The notes under the pieces: model-generated | What the model was told of the DNA's origin: nothing | The model's input: the letters and a program-made list of their open reading frames with translations, nothing else | Database searches by the model: none | Origin: Rickettsiella endosymbiont of Dermanyssus gallinae | GTDB lineage: Bacteria; Pseudomonadota; Gammaproteobacteria; Diplorickettsiales; Diplorickettsiaceae | DNA length: 64,000 bases | NCBI RefSeq assembly: GCF_019285595.1 | Contig: NZ_CP079094.1 | Coordinates: 682,001 to 746,000 of the forward strand | Reading direction: 5' to 3' | Part shown: piece after piece, positions 1-8,225 of the stretch | Numbering within the stretch: the first letter of the stretch is position 1 | Layout: each line of letters opens with the position of its first letter | Program-made: the position numbers and the translations under genes

Positions 1-24
1 AAAGAAACTTAGTTTTTTAGTCAT
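1..24 (-). CDS. Start of next T4SS gene (probably virB9), cut by window edge
   Basis: Only the first eight codons are visible, reading MTKKLSFF. The ATG lies at 24-22, one base after the virB8 stop codon, with a GGA-containing ribosome site inside the end of virB8. The short basic start followed by hydrophobic residues fits the beginning of a signal peptide. In P-type T4SS operons virB9 usually follows virB8, so VirB9 is the likely product. That identity rests on synteny only. Confidence 0.45.
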
Positions 25-25
25 T

Positions 26-739
26 TTATTTTCCTTCTTCAGCGCTTAAAGTCACGGGCGTTACTTGGTAATACGTCACGGTAAATCCGAGTGGATTTCT
101 ATCTAATTGGGTTTGTGTGGCTTTAACGGATTGATATTGCCATTTCACAATGGCTTCTTCATACGCGATTTGTTGTGTATGGGTGCTTTTATCACGCAAT
201 TGCTTTTCAAATCGAATAACGGCTGTGTGGTCATTTAAAGGAGAAACCGACACTTGAGATAGAGGTATCTTAATCGCTTTATTTTTACCGTATTTCTGGT
301 AAGGGGATGTTTTGGCCTGACTATCCACTTCAGCATCGTATTGTTGACGAATCGTTGCACTGGATTGTGCCCACGCTAATTGATAAGGCTCTTCCAAATA
401 ATCACTGTCATAGCTTTCTCTATTAATGACATAATGAATGAGGAAAAAGCGGGTCATTTGCCAATTGGCGCTTAAGTGCGAGGGTTCTAATTCACCAAGC
501 TTAGTTATTTCGCCGGTCGCATGATTAAACGCATACAGATAAGGCACTTTTTGTTTGAGTGGCACTAAACAAGCCAGCGTAAGCAGTGCCAATAGCAAAG
601 CCAGTAATAATCCGGCATTACCTATCAAGGAATAATGCAACCAAAGCGTTTTACTTTGATAAATATCGTAACGCCAATCGGCTGCCGTTTGGTAATACAC
701 TTCTTTTAAATCGCTGTTCATTTCTTTTGTATCACGCAT
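26..739 (-). CDS. virB8: T4SS inner-membrane scaffold protein VirB8
   Basis: VirB8 is a bitopic inner-membrane protein that helps assemble the type IV secretion core through a periplasmic NTF2-like domain. The 237-aa product has a cytoplasmic N terminus, one strong membrane segment at about residues 38-62 (LLLALLLALLTLACLV) and a soluble periplasmic part, the layout and length typical of VirB8. Family resemblance is clearest around NRESYDSDYLEEPYQLAW and the C-terminal TVTYYQVTPV. The start at 739 has no clear ribosome site; an internal Met at 721 is a possible alternative. It lies between virB6 and the next operon gene, as in other P-type operons. Confidence 0.85.
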   Translation of the reverse strand: MRDTKEMNSDLKEVYYQTAADWRYDIYQSKTLWLHYSLIGNAGLLLALLLALLTLACLVPLKQKVPYLYAFNHATGEITKLGELEPSHLSANWQMTRFFLIHYVINRESYDSDYLEEPYQLAWAQSSATIRQQYDAEVDSQAKTSPYQKYGKNKAIKIPLSQVSVSPLNDHTAVIRFEKQLRDKSTHTQQIAYEEAIVKWQYQSVKATQTQLDRNPLGFTVTYYQVTPVTLSAEEGK

Positions 740-780
740 CGTTTTTTTACTATTTTTTGTTATTTAAAAAGCAGCCCGAT

Positions 781-1785
781 TTAATGATTTTTCCCTTGTT
801 GTACCGCCTCATTCATTGTGGCGTGTTTTTGGGCGGCAGCACGATTTGAGAATGCACGGCGCGCCGTGTTAAAACCTTGACCGGCTAAGTTAGCGGCGGC
901 ATGAATACCACTATTCTTTAATGCCGATTTGACCATACCGCCAACTTGGCTTAAGGCGGCTAAGGTAAGTCCCGCACTTAAAGTGCCAGCAATGGATAAG
1001 CTTTGTTTTAATAGAAACGCGGTGACTAACGATAAGCCGCCAAAAATTCCCATCGTAAAAAGATTCGGCTTACCGACGCTGGCTTCATAAATTAAATCCG
1101 GTAACACCAGATGGATAACCGATAGCATCAACGCCAGGATGCCGGTGGTGATGATAGGTACCAGTGAAAAATTAAAGAGCTTTCCTAACCAACTTACAAA
1201 CCAACCGCGTGTGGATTCAAACAATACAAAGGTCAAAAAAAGTGGCGCTAGTGCCAAGGCAATGGCCATCGCTAATTTGGCGTAAACTAAAAGTCCTAAC
1301 GCACAGATACAACATAAAAAAGTAAAGACAAAGACAGCCGCCGCACAGAAAAAAAGACGAATGCTTTTGTTAAACATCATTTTTGCAGCGCCCATACCCG
1401 TGCTAAAGATTTGATTTAATCCTTGTGCAACGGAGTCATGAGAGGTGGCATGGCCTGGGGCTTGTCCGATCATTTGTGCGATATAATTGGGTTCGTTAGT
1501 GAACACGTCATAGATCAATAAATGATAAAGCGACCAATTGGTACATAAACTACACACAATCGATAAAACGATCAGATGCCGACAAATAGTCATTAAATCG
1601 GCATCCAAGGTACGTATGAGAAAACGATAGCCGAGTAACATAATATAAAGGGTACTCAATGCGACTAAGGTGTTGCTATAGTGTTGTACCCATTGTTCAT
1701 AGGTCGTATGCACAAAGTAGCCAATGACCTCATCAACCGCCGCTAACGTATCCGTAATAAAGCTTTCGACAAAAAGCATTACCAT
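781..1785 (-). CDS. virB6: T4SS polytopic membrane protein VirB6
   Basis: VirB6/TrbL proteins form part of the inner-membrane DNA or protein translocation channel. The 334-aa product has several hydrophobic segments, at about residues 40-55, 85-100, 140-190, 200-225 and 240-275, and a soluble, Ala-rich C-terminal tail (ANLAGQGFNTARRAFSNRAA). This is the usual VirB6 layout and length. The ATG overlaps the stop of a tiny lipoprotein gene just upstream (ACATGGTAATG), which suggests translational coupling. The family call rests on topology, size and position between virB5 and virB8, since VirB6 sequences are poorly conserved. Confidence 0.85.
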   Translation of the reverse strand: MVMLFVESFITDTLAAVDEVIGYFVHTTYEQWVQHYSNTLVALSTLYIMLLGYRFLIRTLDADLMTICRHLIVLSIVCSLCTNWSLYHLLIYDVFTNEPNYIAQMIGQAPGHATSHDSVAQGLNQIFSTGMGAAKMMFNKSIRLFFCAAAVFVFTFLCCICALGLLVYAKLAMAIALALAPLFLTFVLFESTRGWFVSWLGKLFNFSLVPIITTGILALMLSVIHLVLPDLIYEASVGKPNLFTMGIFGGLSLVTAFLLKQSLSIAGTLSAGLTLAALSQVGGMVKSALKNSGIHAAANLAGQGFNTARRAFSNRAAAQKHATMNEAVQQGKNH

Positions 1786-1910
1786 GTATTAATTTTTGTT
1801 TTAGCCAGCACCATCGCATCACACGGTGCCCGTAGGGGTTCTGCGGCACAGCTCACAAGACAAATGCCTAAAAATAAAATTAAGGTGATATACGGCGTTA
1901 ATTTTGACAT
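1779..1910 (-). CDS. Small T4SS-associated lipoprotein (VirB7-like)
   Basis: This 43-aa gene reads as a signal peptide with the hydrophobic core ITLILFLGICLVSC, ending in a lipobox LVSC. Its mature part is only about 23 residues and holds one more Cys. A lipoprotein of this size between virB5 and virB6 is the usual place for a VirB7-like or entry-exclusion lipoprotein. VirB7 normally binds VirB9 and stabilises the outer-membrane core; EexN-type lipoproteins block redundant conjugation. The sequence does not decide between them. Its stop overlaps the virB6 start by 7 nt. Confidence 0.6.
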   Translation of the reverse strand: MSKLTPYITLILFLGICLVSCAAEPLRAPCDAMVLAKTKINTW

Positions 1911-1930
1911 AGTGGATATTCCTTCATGTG

Positions 1931-2617
1931 TTACCTCATCGCATCAACAAAACGTGCATTCTCTAATTCATCATTGATCTCAGCTTGTGCATCAATCGCA
2001 TGCTGTTGATTCATGAGTGCTAATTGACGCAATACTTCAATCTGAATCAAATTATTTTCGATGGTTAAACGGCTTGAGAGATCAACGGCTTCTTTTAAGG
2101 TAGCGGTTGTCCCAATCTGCTGGCGTAACTGGTTCGTGTAGTTAATTTGTTCTTGAATTTTATCGTAGCTCAATTGGCTGGCGGCTCTTGCTACTAACGC
2201 GGTTTTTGCTTTTAAGCTATAGAATTTTTGATCGGATTTGTTCGGATTAACACGATTGTAAAGTTCCACGGCTAATGGAAACTCTCGCGATAATAAACGC
2301 AGCATTGATCCTAATTGACTATTAGTATCGCCATTGACCGTACTATTTAAAAGCGAACTCCAACGATCCGCATTAAGTCCCCAAGAGTTAAAATCGTTAA
2401 ATTGCCAATTTCCCCATTCCGAGTGACCAGATACTGCCTGTTGTATCTGACTATCTAAGCGTTGAATTGTCGATTGGATATCGGCCATTTGCATTTGATA
2501 ATCTTTGATTTGTGACGCAATTTGCAACACGCTGCTAATGAAAGGGTCTGCATAACTCTTTAAGGGGCAAAGTATCAATAAGCTTAAGAGGATAAATTTG
2601 ACCACGTTACGCCGCAT
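1931..2617 (-). CDS. virB5: T4SS minor pilus protein VirB5
   Basis: VirB5/TraC-family proteins sit at the tip of the T-pilus and are exported to the periplasm. From the ATG at 2617 the 228-aa product begins MRRNVVKFILLSLLILCPLKSYADPF, a clear signal peptide with a cleavage-type A-D-P junction. Helical Q-rich segments follow (QIKDYQMQMADIQSTIQRL; NQLRQQIGTTATLKEAV). A longer reading from 2731 would put the signal sequence internally and overlap virB4 by 125 bp, so the 2617 start is preferred. It then overlaps the 3' end of virB4 by 11 nt, consistent with coupling. Confidence 0.8.
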   Translation of the reverse strand: MRRNVVKFILLSLLILCPLKSYADPFISSVLQIASQIKDYQMQMADIQSTIQRLDSQIQQAVSGHSEWGNWQFNDFNSWGLNADRWSSLLNSTVNGDTNSQLGSMLRLLSREFPLAVELYNRVNPNKSDQKFYSLKAKTALVARAASQLSYDKIQEQINYTNQLRQQIGTTATLKEAVDLSSRLTIENNLIQIEVLRQLALMNQQHAIDAQAEINDELENARFVDAMR

Positions 2618-4982
2618 GAGATTTTCTCTGCTGATGAAAAATCGGTAGCCATACAGCGGGATCATGACCCACTTCAACACGAATCCTATCCAGCAATGCC
2701 ACCGTTTCTGTACGTCCTGAAATAATGGCAATCTCGTCTTCTAAACCGAGTAGGTTTGCTCTGAGTACCACAGATTCTTTACCGCGACCGTAATTGAGTA
2801 AAAAATAATGACTGTCATCGGGTAATGTTTTAATCAATTCAAATTCGCGTTCACTTAAACCAAAGCCATCAATATAAGTTTTTTGATCGGCGCTGGGATT
2901 AGGGAAAAATATCTTACAGGCCGCCGCTTCGTTAATAACCTGGTAACTTTTTGATGCGGTCGTATCGTAAGCGGCCTGTGTGGCTAAACCAAAGCAATTG
3001 TTTTTCTTGCGCGGTGTACGAGATAAATCGCTGATAATATTTTTAAAATACCCGTCTTGTAAGGCTAACCAGCCTTCATCAAGAAAGATCATGCCACGTT
3101 GACCTTCCAGTTGCTGACCAAAACGATGTAATAAATACATTAAAGTCGGTGTCTTGCAGCTTTTATCCTTTAGGATATGGCTTAAATCTAAACCAACGAC
3201 ATCGGAATCATAATGCTGCTGTTCAAAACAATCCTGTGCGTTATCAAACAACCAGCTATTTTCACGGCCACTGTGCCATGATTCAAATCGTGCACGAAGT
3301 GAGCCTTTACTATTTTTACCGAAAAACGGTGCCACATGACAAAATTGTCTTTCACTAGTATCCAAACGATACAGGCCAGTAATGGCGTCTTCTATCACTT
3401 TGATATCGGACTCATCCAATGGCTTCGTCGGTGATGTTAAAAGTTGTTTAAAGAGTTGTAGCAGGAAAGTGCGGTTTTCTGATGTATCCGCTAATTGACA
3501 AGGATTAAAGCCAGTATCCATACCTGGCTTTAACACTTCATAGATACCCCCCAGGGCACGGACTAAGATTTCTAGTCCACGATCTTTATCAAAAATAACA
3601 CGTTTTCCGCCAAATTTCATACTCTGGGCGATCAAAAATCCAAGCAGAACAGTTTTACCACTACCCGTAGCACCCACCACCATAAAGTTGCCAACATCTT
3701 TATAGTGAAAATTAAAATAATACGGACTACCGGATAAGGTTTCTAACACCGTAACCGCATTACCCCAGAAATTATCTTCGTGTTGGCCACGAGGCGAATC
3801 ATGCAAGCTCGCAAAGGCGGCGATATTTTTAGTCGAGATATCGGATTCTCGTACAATGTAATTAAAATTCCCTGGTAGTTGTGCCCAAAAACTCGATTCA
3901 CATGCCACATCTTCCCGAACACAGACAATATCGCGATCGGATAATAAGGCGGTAATTTCGCTCACGTGTTGGTTTAATTGTTCTAAGGTTTCAGCATAGC
4001 AAACCAAGCTAAAATGATGTTTACCATAATTGACCTCACCACTCGCCGTATCATCAAACGAGTCATCAAGTTGTTCGGTTTGGCGGATCGATTCTTCTTT
4101 GGTTTGCCGCATATCGTATTGCTGATCACGTAAGCGTTTTTTAGAGAGGTAGCGATCATAAAAGCGGAACGATTGGGTGAGCGTATAGTCTATCCGTAGT
4201 GAATTAAGACCATCTAATATCCCTTGATAAGTCATGGCAGGATACGCCTTAATCGAAATGACGGCGGCAAATTGTTTTAATTGATCATTGGTACGACATT
4301 CAAGGCTGCCGCTATGTCGATTAAAAAATAATCGTTTCCGAGGTAGATAACAGGACGCATCCTGTTTGAGTAAGGGGATAGACAGCTTATCTCCATTGAT
4401 CAGTTGTCCGATAAACGTTAAAGGCGCAGAAAAGGTAATGCTACCTTTCTCATAAACACTGAGTAAATGGGGTTGATAGTCCGATAAGGTTTGTAATACT
4501 TTTTGAGTCGCCGCCGTTAAGGCTTCATGCGTTTTTATTAACTGTTGTTGCTGTGCCAGCTTATTTGCTTGATGGTTTAGTTTTTTAAACCAATCAAATC
4601 CTTGATTTAAAATCCCTTCAGCGGATTTGGTAACGATACCGATATACATGTCATTTTGAAATAGGGGTCGTTGCTGAATTTGCTGGCGATATTTCTCATT
4701 TAATTGTTGAGCAAAGCCTGATTTAAAGTCGCCATTAGGGAAATCAGTGGTTCGACGACGTATTGTCCAAAAATAAATAGCATATTCAGAGGAAAAACTT
4801 TTTAATAAACTATTGCGACGATTTTTATAGGCATCTAAGGTGGCTTCACCTTGTGCGAGTCCATCTATACCGGCTAATCGAATAATCTGAATGAATTTCC
4901 CGTTTTTATCGATCAAGGTATGATCGTCATAGTGTCCTATGATATTAATGTGCCGTGATGCCTTGGCTTCTACTCGCAGCAA
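2607..4982 (-). CDS. virB4: T4SS ATPase VirB4
   Basis: VirB4 is the largest and most conserved T4SS ATPase; it powers pilus biogenesis and substrate transfer from the cytoplasmic face. The 791-aa product has a CagE/TrbE/VirB N-terminal domain and a RecA-like C-terminal domain, with Walker A GATGSGKTVL near residue 437 and Walker B MIFLDEGW. The TTG at 4982 is the first normal start codon. However, the frame stays open upstream through KLKKRKFKPLERL, which looks like coding sequence, but without ATG, GTG or TTG, so the true start may be an unusual ATA or ATC just after an AGG. It overlaps virB5 at its 3' end. Confidence 0.92.
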   Translation of the reverse strand: MLRVEAKASRHINIIGHYDDHTLIDKNGKFIQIIRLAGIDGLAQGEATLDAYKNRRNSLLKSFSSEYAIYFWTIRRRTTDFPNGDFKSGFAQQLNEKYRQQIQQRPLFQNDMYIGIVTKSAEGILNQGFDWFKKLNHQANKLAQQQQLIKTHEALTAATQKVLQTLSDYQPHLLSVYEKGSITFSAPLTFIGQLINGDKLSIPLLKQDASCYLPRKRLFFNRHSGSLECRTNDQLKQFAAVISIKAYPAMTYQGILDGLNSLRIDYTLTQSFRFYDRYLSKKRLRDQQYDMRQTKEESIRQTEQLDDSFDDTASGEVNYGKHHFSLVCYAETLEQLNQHVSEITALLSDRDIVCVREDVACESSFWAQLPGNFNYIVRESDISTKNIAAFASLHDSPRGQHEDNFWGNAVTVLETLSGSPYYFNFHYKDVGNFMVVGATGSGKTVLLGFLIAQSMKFGGKRVIFDKDRGLEILVRALGGIYEVLKPGMDTGFNPCQLADTSENRTFLLQLFKQLLTSPTKPLDESDIKVIEDAITGLYRLDTSERQFCHVAPFFGKNSKGSLRARFESWHSGRENSWLFDNAQDCFEQQHYDSDVVGLDLSHILKDKSCKTPTLMYLLHRFGQQLEGQRGMIFLDEGWLALQDGYFKNIISDLSRTPRKKNNCFGLATQAAYDTTASKSYQVINEAAACKIFFPNPSADQKTYIDGFGLSEREFELIKTLPDDSHYFLLNYGRGKESVVLRANLLGLEDEIAIISGRTETVALLDRIRVEVGHDPAVWLPIFHQQRKSHAA

Positions 4983-5039
4983 TCGCTCTAATGGCTTAAA
5001 TTTACGCTTTTTTAGTTTTTTTATGATAGAAAGCCTATT

Positions 5040-5336
5040 TTATTCTGGCGAATAACTATTCGTTCCACCCCAAAAGCCACTGTTTAAGACCGGTGGTGTT
5101 TGGGTGATGTATTTGTGCCACACTCGAAAAAATTGCAAATCTTTCATCGTTAATCGAAATAAAATGAGATGTATGACACCAAACAAGGGGATGCCGATTA
5201 AGGAATGCAGATTAAGACAAATAATTATGTTTCCCCCTAGATTAGCGAAAAATAGACGCAGTGGTATGCCCATAAATAGGGCAGGTCGTGTTAAAGCGAG
5301 TGCTAAAGAATCAATTTCGATCGGATAATCTTTCAT
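5040..5336 (-). CDS. virB3: T4SS inner-membrane protein VirB3
   Basis: VirB3 is a short membrane protein that works with VirB4 in pilus assembly. From the ATG at 5336, chosen because GGAG precedes it by five bases, the product has 98 residues beginning MKDYPIEIDSLALALTRPAL. The LTRPALFMGIPL stretch is typical of VirB3 and precedes two close membrane segments. Its place between virB2 and virB4 is the standard P-type order. A longer in-frame ATG at 5354 lacks a ribosome site. Confidence 0.88.
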   Translation of the reverse strand: MKDYPIEIDSLALALTRPALFMGIPLRLFFANLGGNIIICLNLHSLIGIPLFGVIHLILFRLTMKDLQFFRVWHKYITQTPPVLNSGFWGGTNSYSPE

Positions 5337-5356
5337 GCTACTCCTTATTATCATTT

Positions 5357-5668
5357 TTAATGCAAAAGGCTATGTATCACTCTGACTGCGCCGTCGGCAC
5401 CAAACATAACGGAGATGCCGAGTAACGTTTGCCAAAATATTTTCCATTCAAAATAATGGTACGCACAGGCTATTCCCACACCAAAAACAGAAACAGTCGC
5501 AAGCGCTATGCCGGTTGTGCCAAAAATAGCATCAATAATATAACTAAGGCCTTGGCTAACCGGTGTTTCACCACCATAGGCCCAGGATAAGGAAGGGAAA
5601 AACAAGAAAAGACTTAGTGCTAAATAGATTAATTTGAATCTTCTTTTTTTCCCTTTTCGTAATGACAT
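5357..5668 (-). CDS. virB2: T4SS major pilin VirB2
   Basis: VirB2/TrbC pilins are cleaved and inserted in the inner membrane before assembly into the conjugative pilus. The 103-aa product has a basic start (RKGKKRRFK), a long signal peptide ending SLSWA-YGGE, and two hydrophobic helices (ALATVSVFGVGIACAYHYF; IFWQTLLGISVMFGADGAV), matching the pilin fold. It is the first structural pilus gene of the operon, directly before virB3. Confidence 0.85.
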   Translation of the reverse strand: MSLRKGKKRRFKLIYLALSLFLFFPSLSWAYGGETPVSQGLSYIIDAIFGTTGIALATVSVFGVGIACAYHYFEWKIFWQTLLGISVMFGADGAVRVIHSLLH

Positions 5669-5753
5669 TTTTTAATAAAAAAGGATAGTATTTGATTCAC
5701 TTATTTTAACTTAATTTTTATAAAAAATCACTATAAAAATAGTATTTTTTTAA

Positions 5754-7400
5754 TTATTTTGTAAAAATAATCTTTACTTTTTTATGCTGAAATTGATTCA
5801 CTTTGCTAATGTAAAACGCTTCGCCTGATTGTAATTCTTGTTTAATAGAATCAGGATGAATAATGAAGGATTTATTACGTTTTGCTGTACCCATTCCCGT
5901 TGATTTATCTTCGCTAATCTGTGCGGTAACCACAAATCCATCTTGTGTTCCGATCCAACTGGCTACGCTTTCGGCGCTTTCGTGATCATTCAAGCGATGA
6001 CAAATGAGTGTATTCACGCAATTTAATAATTGATTACCAAAATTATCATCAACACGCTTTAAATCCGCTAAGCCTTGCGTACCAAAAATCGCATGAATGC
6101 CTTTACCGCGCCCCATATTCACGAGATTTAATACTTGCTCGCCGGCAAAAACAGAGAACTCGTCAAATACCGTAAAAATACGTTGCTTGGTTTCTAAACG
6201 ATCAATCACCGCTTTAATATCATTAATAATTAACTTGCCTAAAACTTTTGCAAAGCTGGGAAAACGTAAGGCGGGTAGGGCAAAATACACTACGCTGTTA
6301 GTTTGAATGATTTCCTCTAAATTAAAAGTATGCTCTGTTCTTTCAAAAAAAGCACCGAGTTCAGAATGGATTAATAAATTCAAATGTGCCTGTAATCCCG
6401 TAATATCTTTCGCGTCATACTGTTGTAAACGGAGTACACGGGTTTTCAGTTTTTCATCATCAATGGAACGTGCTTTAAGTGCCAATTCTCGAAAATCTAA
6501 ACAATTAACGACGGTCTTTAAATCAAAGGGTTTATTCAAATGCAATAGCACTTCAAACGTAGTTTGCAAATAATCTTCAGCAATCGAGCGATAATAATCG
6601 TTTTCCCATTGATCTTTTAAACTAATCAGCTTGTCTTTAAGTTCCGTATAACCACCGTGGGCGAGGGGATCATAATGGTGTTTATCCGCGCAGTTAAAAC
6701 CATAGAAGGTGCGGCCGTGATCCTGTGCTTTTTTCTGTAACCAAGCGACGTTTTCTTCGGTGGGTTTACCATCAATAATAATCAGGGGATACGCTTGCTG
6801 CACAGCCCGTTGATAAAAGCGCCGTAAAGTCACTGTCTTACCACCGCCCGTCGTACCCAATACCAAGAGCATCTGATTGATAGCGTCATCAGGAATAACC
6901 ACCGCTTCTTGTTTAACAGAGAAGCCCAATAGAGTTCCTTCTTGTGGTTGTTTACGCGGATGGGTAATGTATTTTTTCCACTTAAATTCTGACTGATTCG
7001 ACAATGAAGCTTTGCCTCGTCGTATCGCTTTGAGTTCAAATTCATGCGTTGCATTCGGAATCCATTCGGTCATGCCTGAAATACCAGCAAATACTAATGG
7101 AAAGCCAAGCACATAGTAAAATACCTGCTGATAAACAAATAAATAGGCGGTACCAAAGCCATATGAAAACAACACTTTCCAAAAATACTGTGTTGCAAAG
7201 CCGGCGTGAATAAAATCCAAAAAAGATAAGGTGAAGTGTGATTGCCATTCGATCAATAAAATACTGGCAAGTGCCAACACCATACCCACTAAAAATATCG
7301 ACCAAACGGAATAACGAAGTCCACGAATTAAGATAAGAAAAAGCAAAGCACCCAGCAAACCGACGATACTTTGCCATAAACAACAAAGTCCAATCAGCAC
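5754..7400 (-). CDS. Type IV coupling protein, VirD4/TraD-like ATPase
   Basis: Coupling proteins bring the DNA-relaxase complex to the T4SS channel and act as hexameric DNA pumps. The 548-aa product has four or so N-terminal membrane segments (residues 1-110), then a RecA-type domain with Walker A GTTGGGKT near residue 184, Walker B IFTVFDEFSVFAG, and FGTQGLADL, the TraM-recognition/TraG-TraD signature region. The start is a GTG at 7400; the frame upstream has no ATG before a stop overlapping the previous gene. It lies between the mobilization gene and virB2. The FtsK/TraD branch is possible too, but the context supports conjugation. Confidence 0.82.
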   Translation of the reverse strand: MLIGLCCLWQSIVGLLGALLFLILIRGLRYSVWSIFLVGMVLALASILLIEWQSHFTLSFLDFIHAGFATQYFWKVLFSYGFGTAYLFVYQQVFYYVLGFPLVFAGISGMTEWIPNATHEFELKAIRRGKASLSNQSEFKWKKYITHPRKQPQEGTLLGFSVKQEAVVIPDDAINQMLLVLGTTGGGKTVTLRRFYQRAVQQAYPLIIIDGKPTEENVAWLQKKAQDHGRTFYGFNCADKHHYDPLAHGGYTELKDKLISLKDQWENDYYRSIAEDYLQTTFEVLLHLNKPFDLKTVVNCLDFRELALKARSIDDEKLKTRVLRLQQYDAKDITGLQAHLNLLIHSELGAFFERTEHTFNLEEIIQTNSVVYFALPALRFPSFAKVLGKLIINDIKAVIDRLETKQRIFTVFDEFSVFAGEQVLNLVNMGRGKGIHAIFGTQGLADLKRVDDNFGNQLLNCVNTLICHRLNDHESAESVASWIGTQDGFVVTAQISEDKSTGMGTAKRNKSFIIHPDSIKQELQSGEAFYISKVNQFQHKKVKIIFTK

Positions 7401-7436
7401 GCATTGTATAATTTCTCGTGGTTGTTCGATAAAACA

Positions 7437-8081
7437 CTATCCTGTAAGCGCAGGCACGTGAGTGGGCTGTTTTTCTAAAAATGTTTTTAGCGCATAAATT
7501 TTGACAAAAGGCATCGCTTTTGCCGCTTCTTTTAATCGTGGCACCATTGGTTCATGACAAAAATACCAAACTTCCTGTAAGGCAAATTGGGTCGCATAGG
7601 TTTTTAAAATATCATCTAAGCGCTGTCTGCTTTTAGAGGACAGTTCTACTTCAATAGCAGCCTGGATTCCATTGGGAAACACTAATATCCCATCCGGTAA
7701 GTGGCCTTCTTTACCCACGCCTAGTTTACATTTCTCATGCTTTAGCTTTCGTTCGCTAATCCAGGTGGCATCGGGATAAATCGCTCTTAATTTAATATGA
7801 AGATTGATTACCATGCGATCATGGTAATAATTTGCGAAAGTGACTCGGCGCATCGGAGGTAATGGCGTGAAACGTGCGCCAGCTGGAGTTAAGCGAAATA
7901 TGCCATGCTCCTTATACAAAATTCGTTCATGCTGTAACAGATTATGACGAACTAGTTTACCGAGTAATTGATAATTACGGGGTTTTCGTAAGGAAAAGCG
8001 TTGGTTGAGCTGTGGCATTTCACAGAAGCCAAATTCATTGATAAATTTTAAAATCTCTACATCACGTGATGTTAATTTCAA
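7437..8081 (-). CDS. Mobilization protein, replication-relaxation (Replic_Relax-like) family
   Basis: The 214-aa product starts with a winged-helix region (TSRDVEILKFINEFGFCEMPQLNQRF) and ends with a nuclease-like part with motifs PDGILVFPNG and AIEVELSSKSRQRLDDIL, resembling the replication-relaxation family and MobC-like proteins of conjugative elements. Such proteins act at the origin of transfer or in initiation of plasmid replication; the exact reaction is not shown here. The start is a TTG at 8081 with AGGA about ten bases upstream. It is the first gene of the conjugation operon, just downstream of a good sigma70-like promoter and a palindrome. Confidence 0.65.
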   Translation of the reverse strand: MKLTSRDVEILKFINEFGFCEMPQLNQRFSLRKPRNYQLLGKLVRHNLLQHERILYKEHGIFRLTPAGARFTPLPPMRRVTFANYYHDRMVINLHIKLRAIYPDATWISERKLKHEKCKLGVGKEGHLPDGILVFPNGIQAAIEVELSSKSRQRLDDILKTYATQFALQEVWYFCHEPMVPRLKEAAKAMPFVKIYALKTFLEKQPTHVPALTG

Positions 8082-8110
8082 AAAGAATTATCCTACTTAT
8101 TTTTATATAA

Positions 8111-8139
8111 ATAATAGACACTTTTTGTATAGAAACCAA
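8111..8139 (-). promoter_or_regulatory. Predicted sigma70 promoter of the T4SS operon
   Basis: On the minus strand TTGGTT (8139-8134) and TATTAT (8116-8111) are separated by exactly 17 bases. They lie about 30 bases upstream of the TTG start of the first mobilization gene. This is a pattern match only. Confidence 0.45.
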
Positions 8140-8166
8140 GTCATTTTCAACTTATAAAATAGTTAA

Positions 8167-8225
8167 AAAAATTATCCACAAAGCGGGGCTATTCATAAAA
8201 GCCCAAGCGACTGTGGATAATTTTT
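8167..8225. other. Palindrome with two inverted perfect DnaA boxes; possible bidirectional terminator or origin
   Basis: AAAAATTATCCACA at 8167-8180 is repeated as a perfect inverted copy at 8212-8225. Inside it a second stem pairs GGGCT (8186-8190) with AGCCC (8200-8204). Both arms hold TTATCCACA, the consensus DnaA box. The arms end in A/T runs, so the hairpin could terminate transcription in both directions: it begins right at the stop of the PIN-like gene. It sits between that gene and the T4SS operon promoter, so a replication or transfer origin is also possible. Confidence 0.6.

Noticed and set aside
2618-2731. N-terminal extension of VirB5
   Set aside because: It would place the signal peptide internally and read through the virB4 coding sequence.
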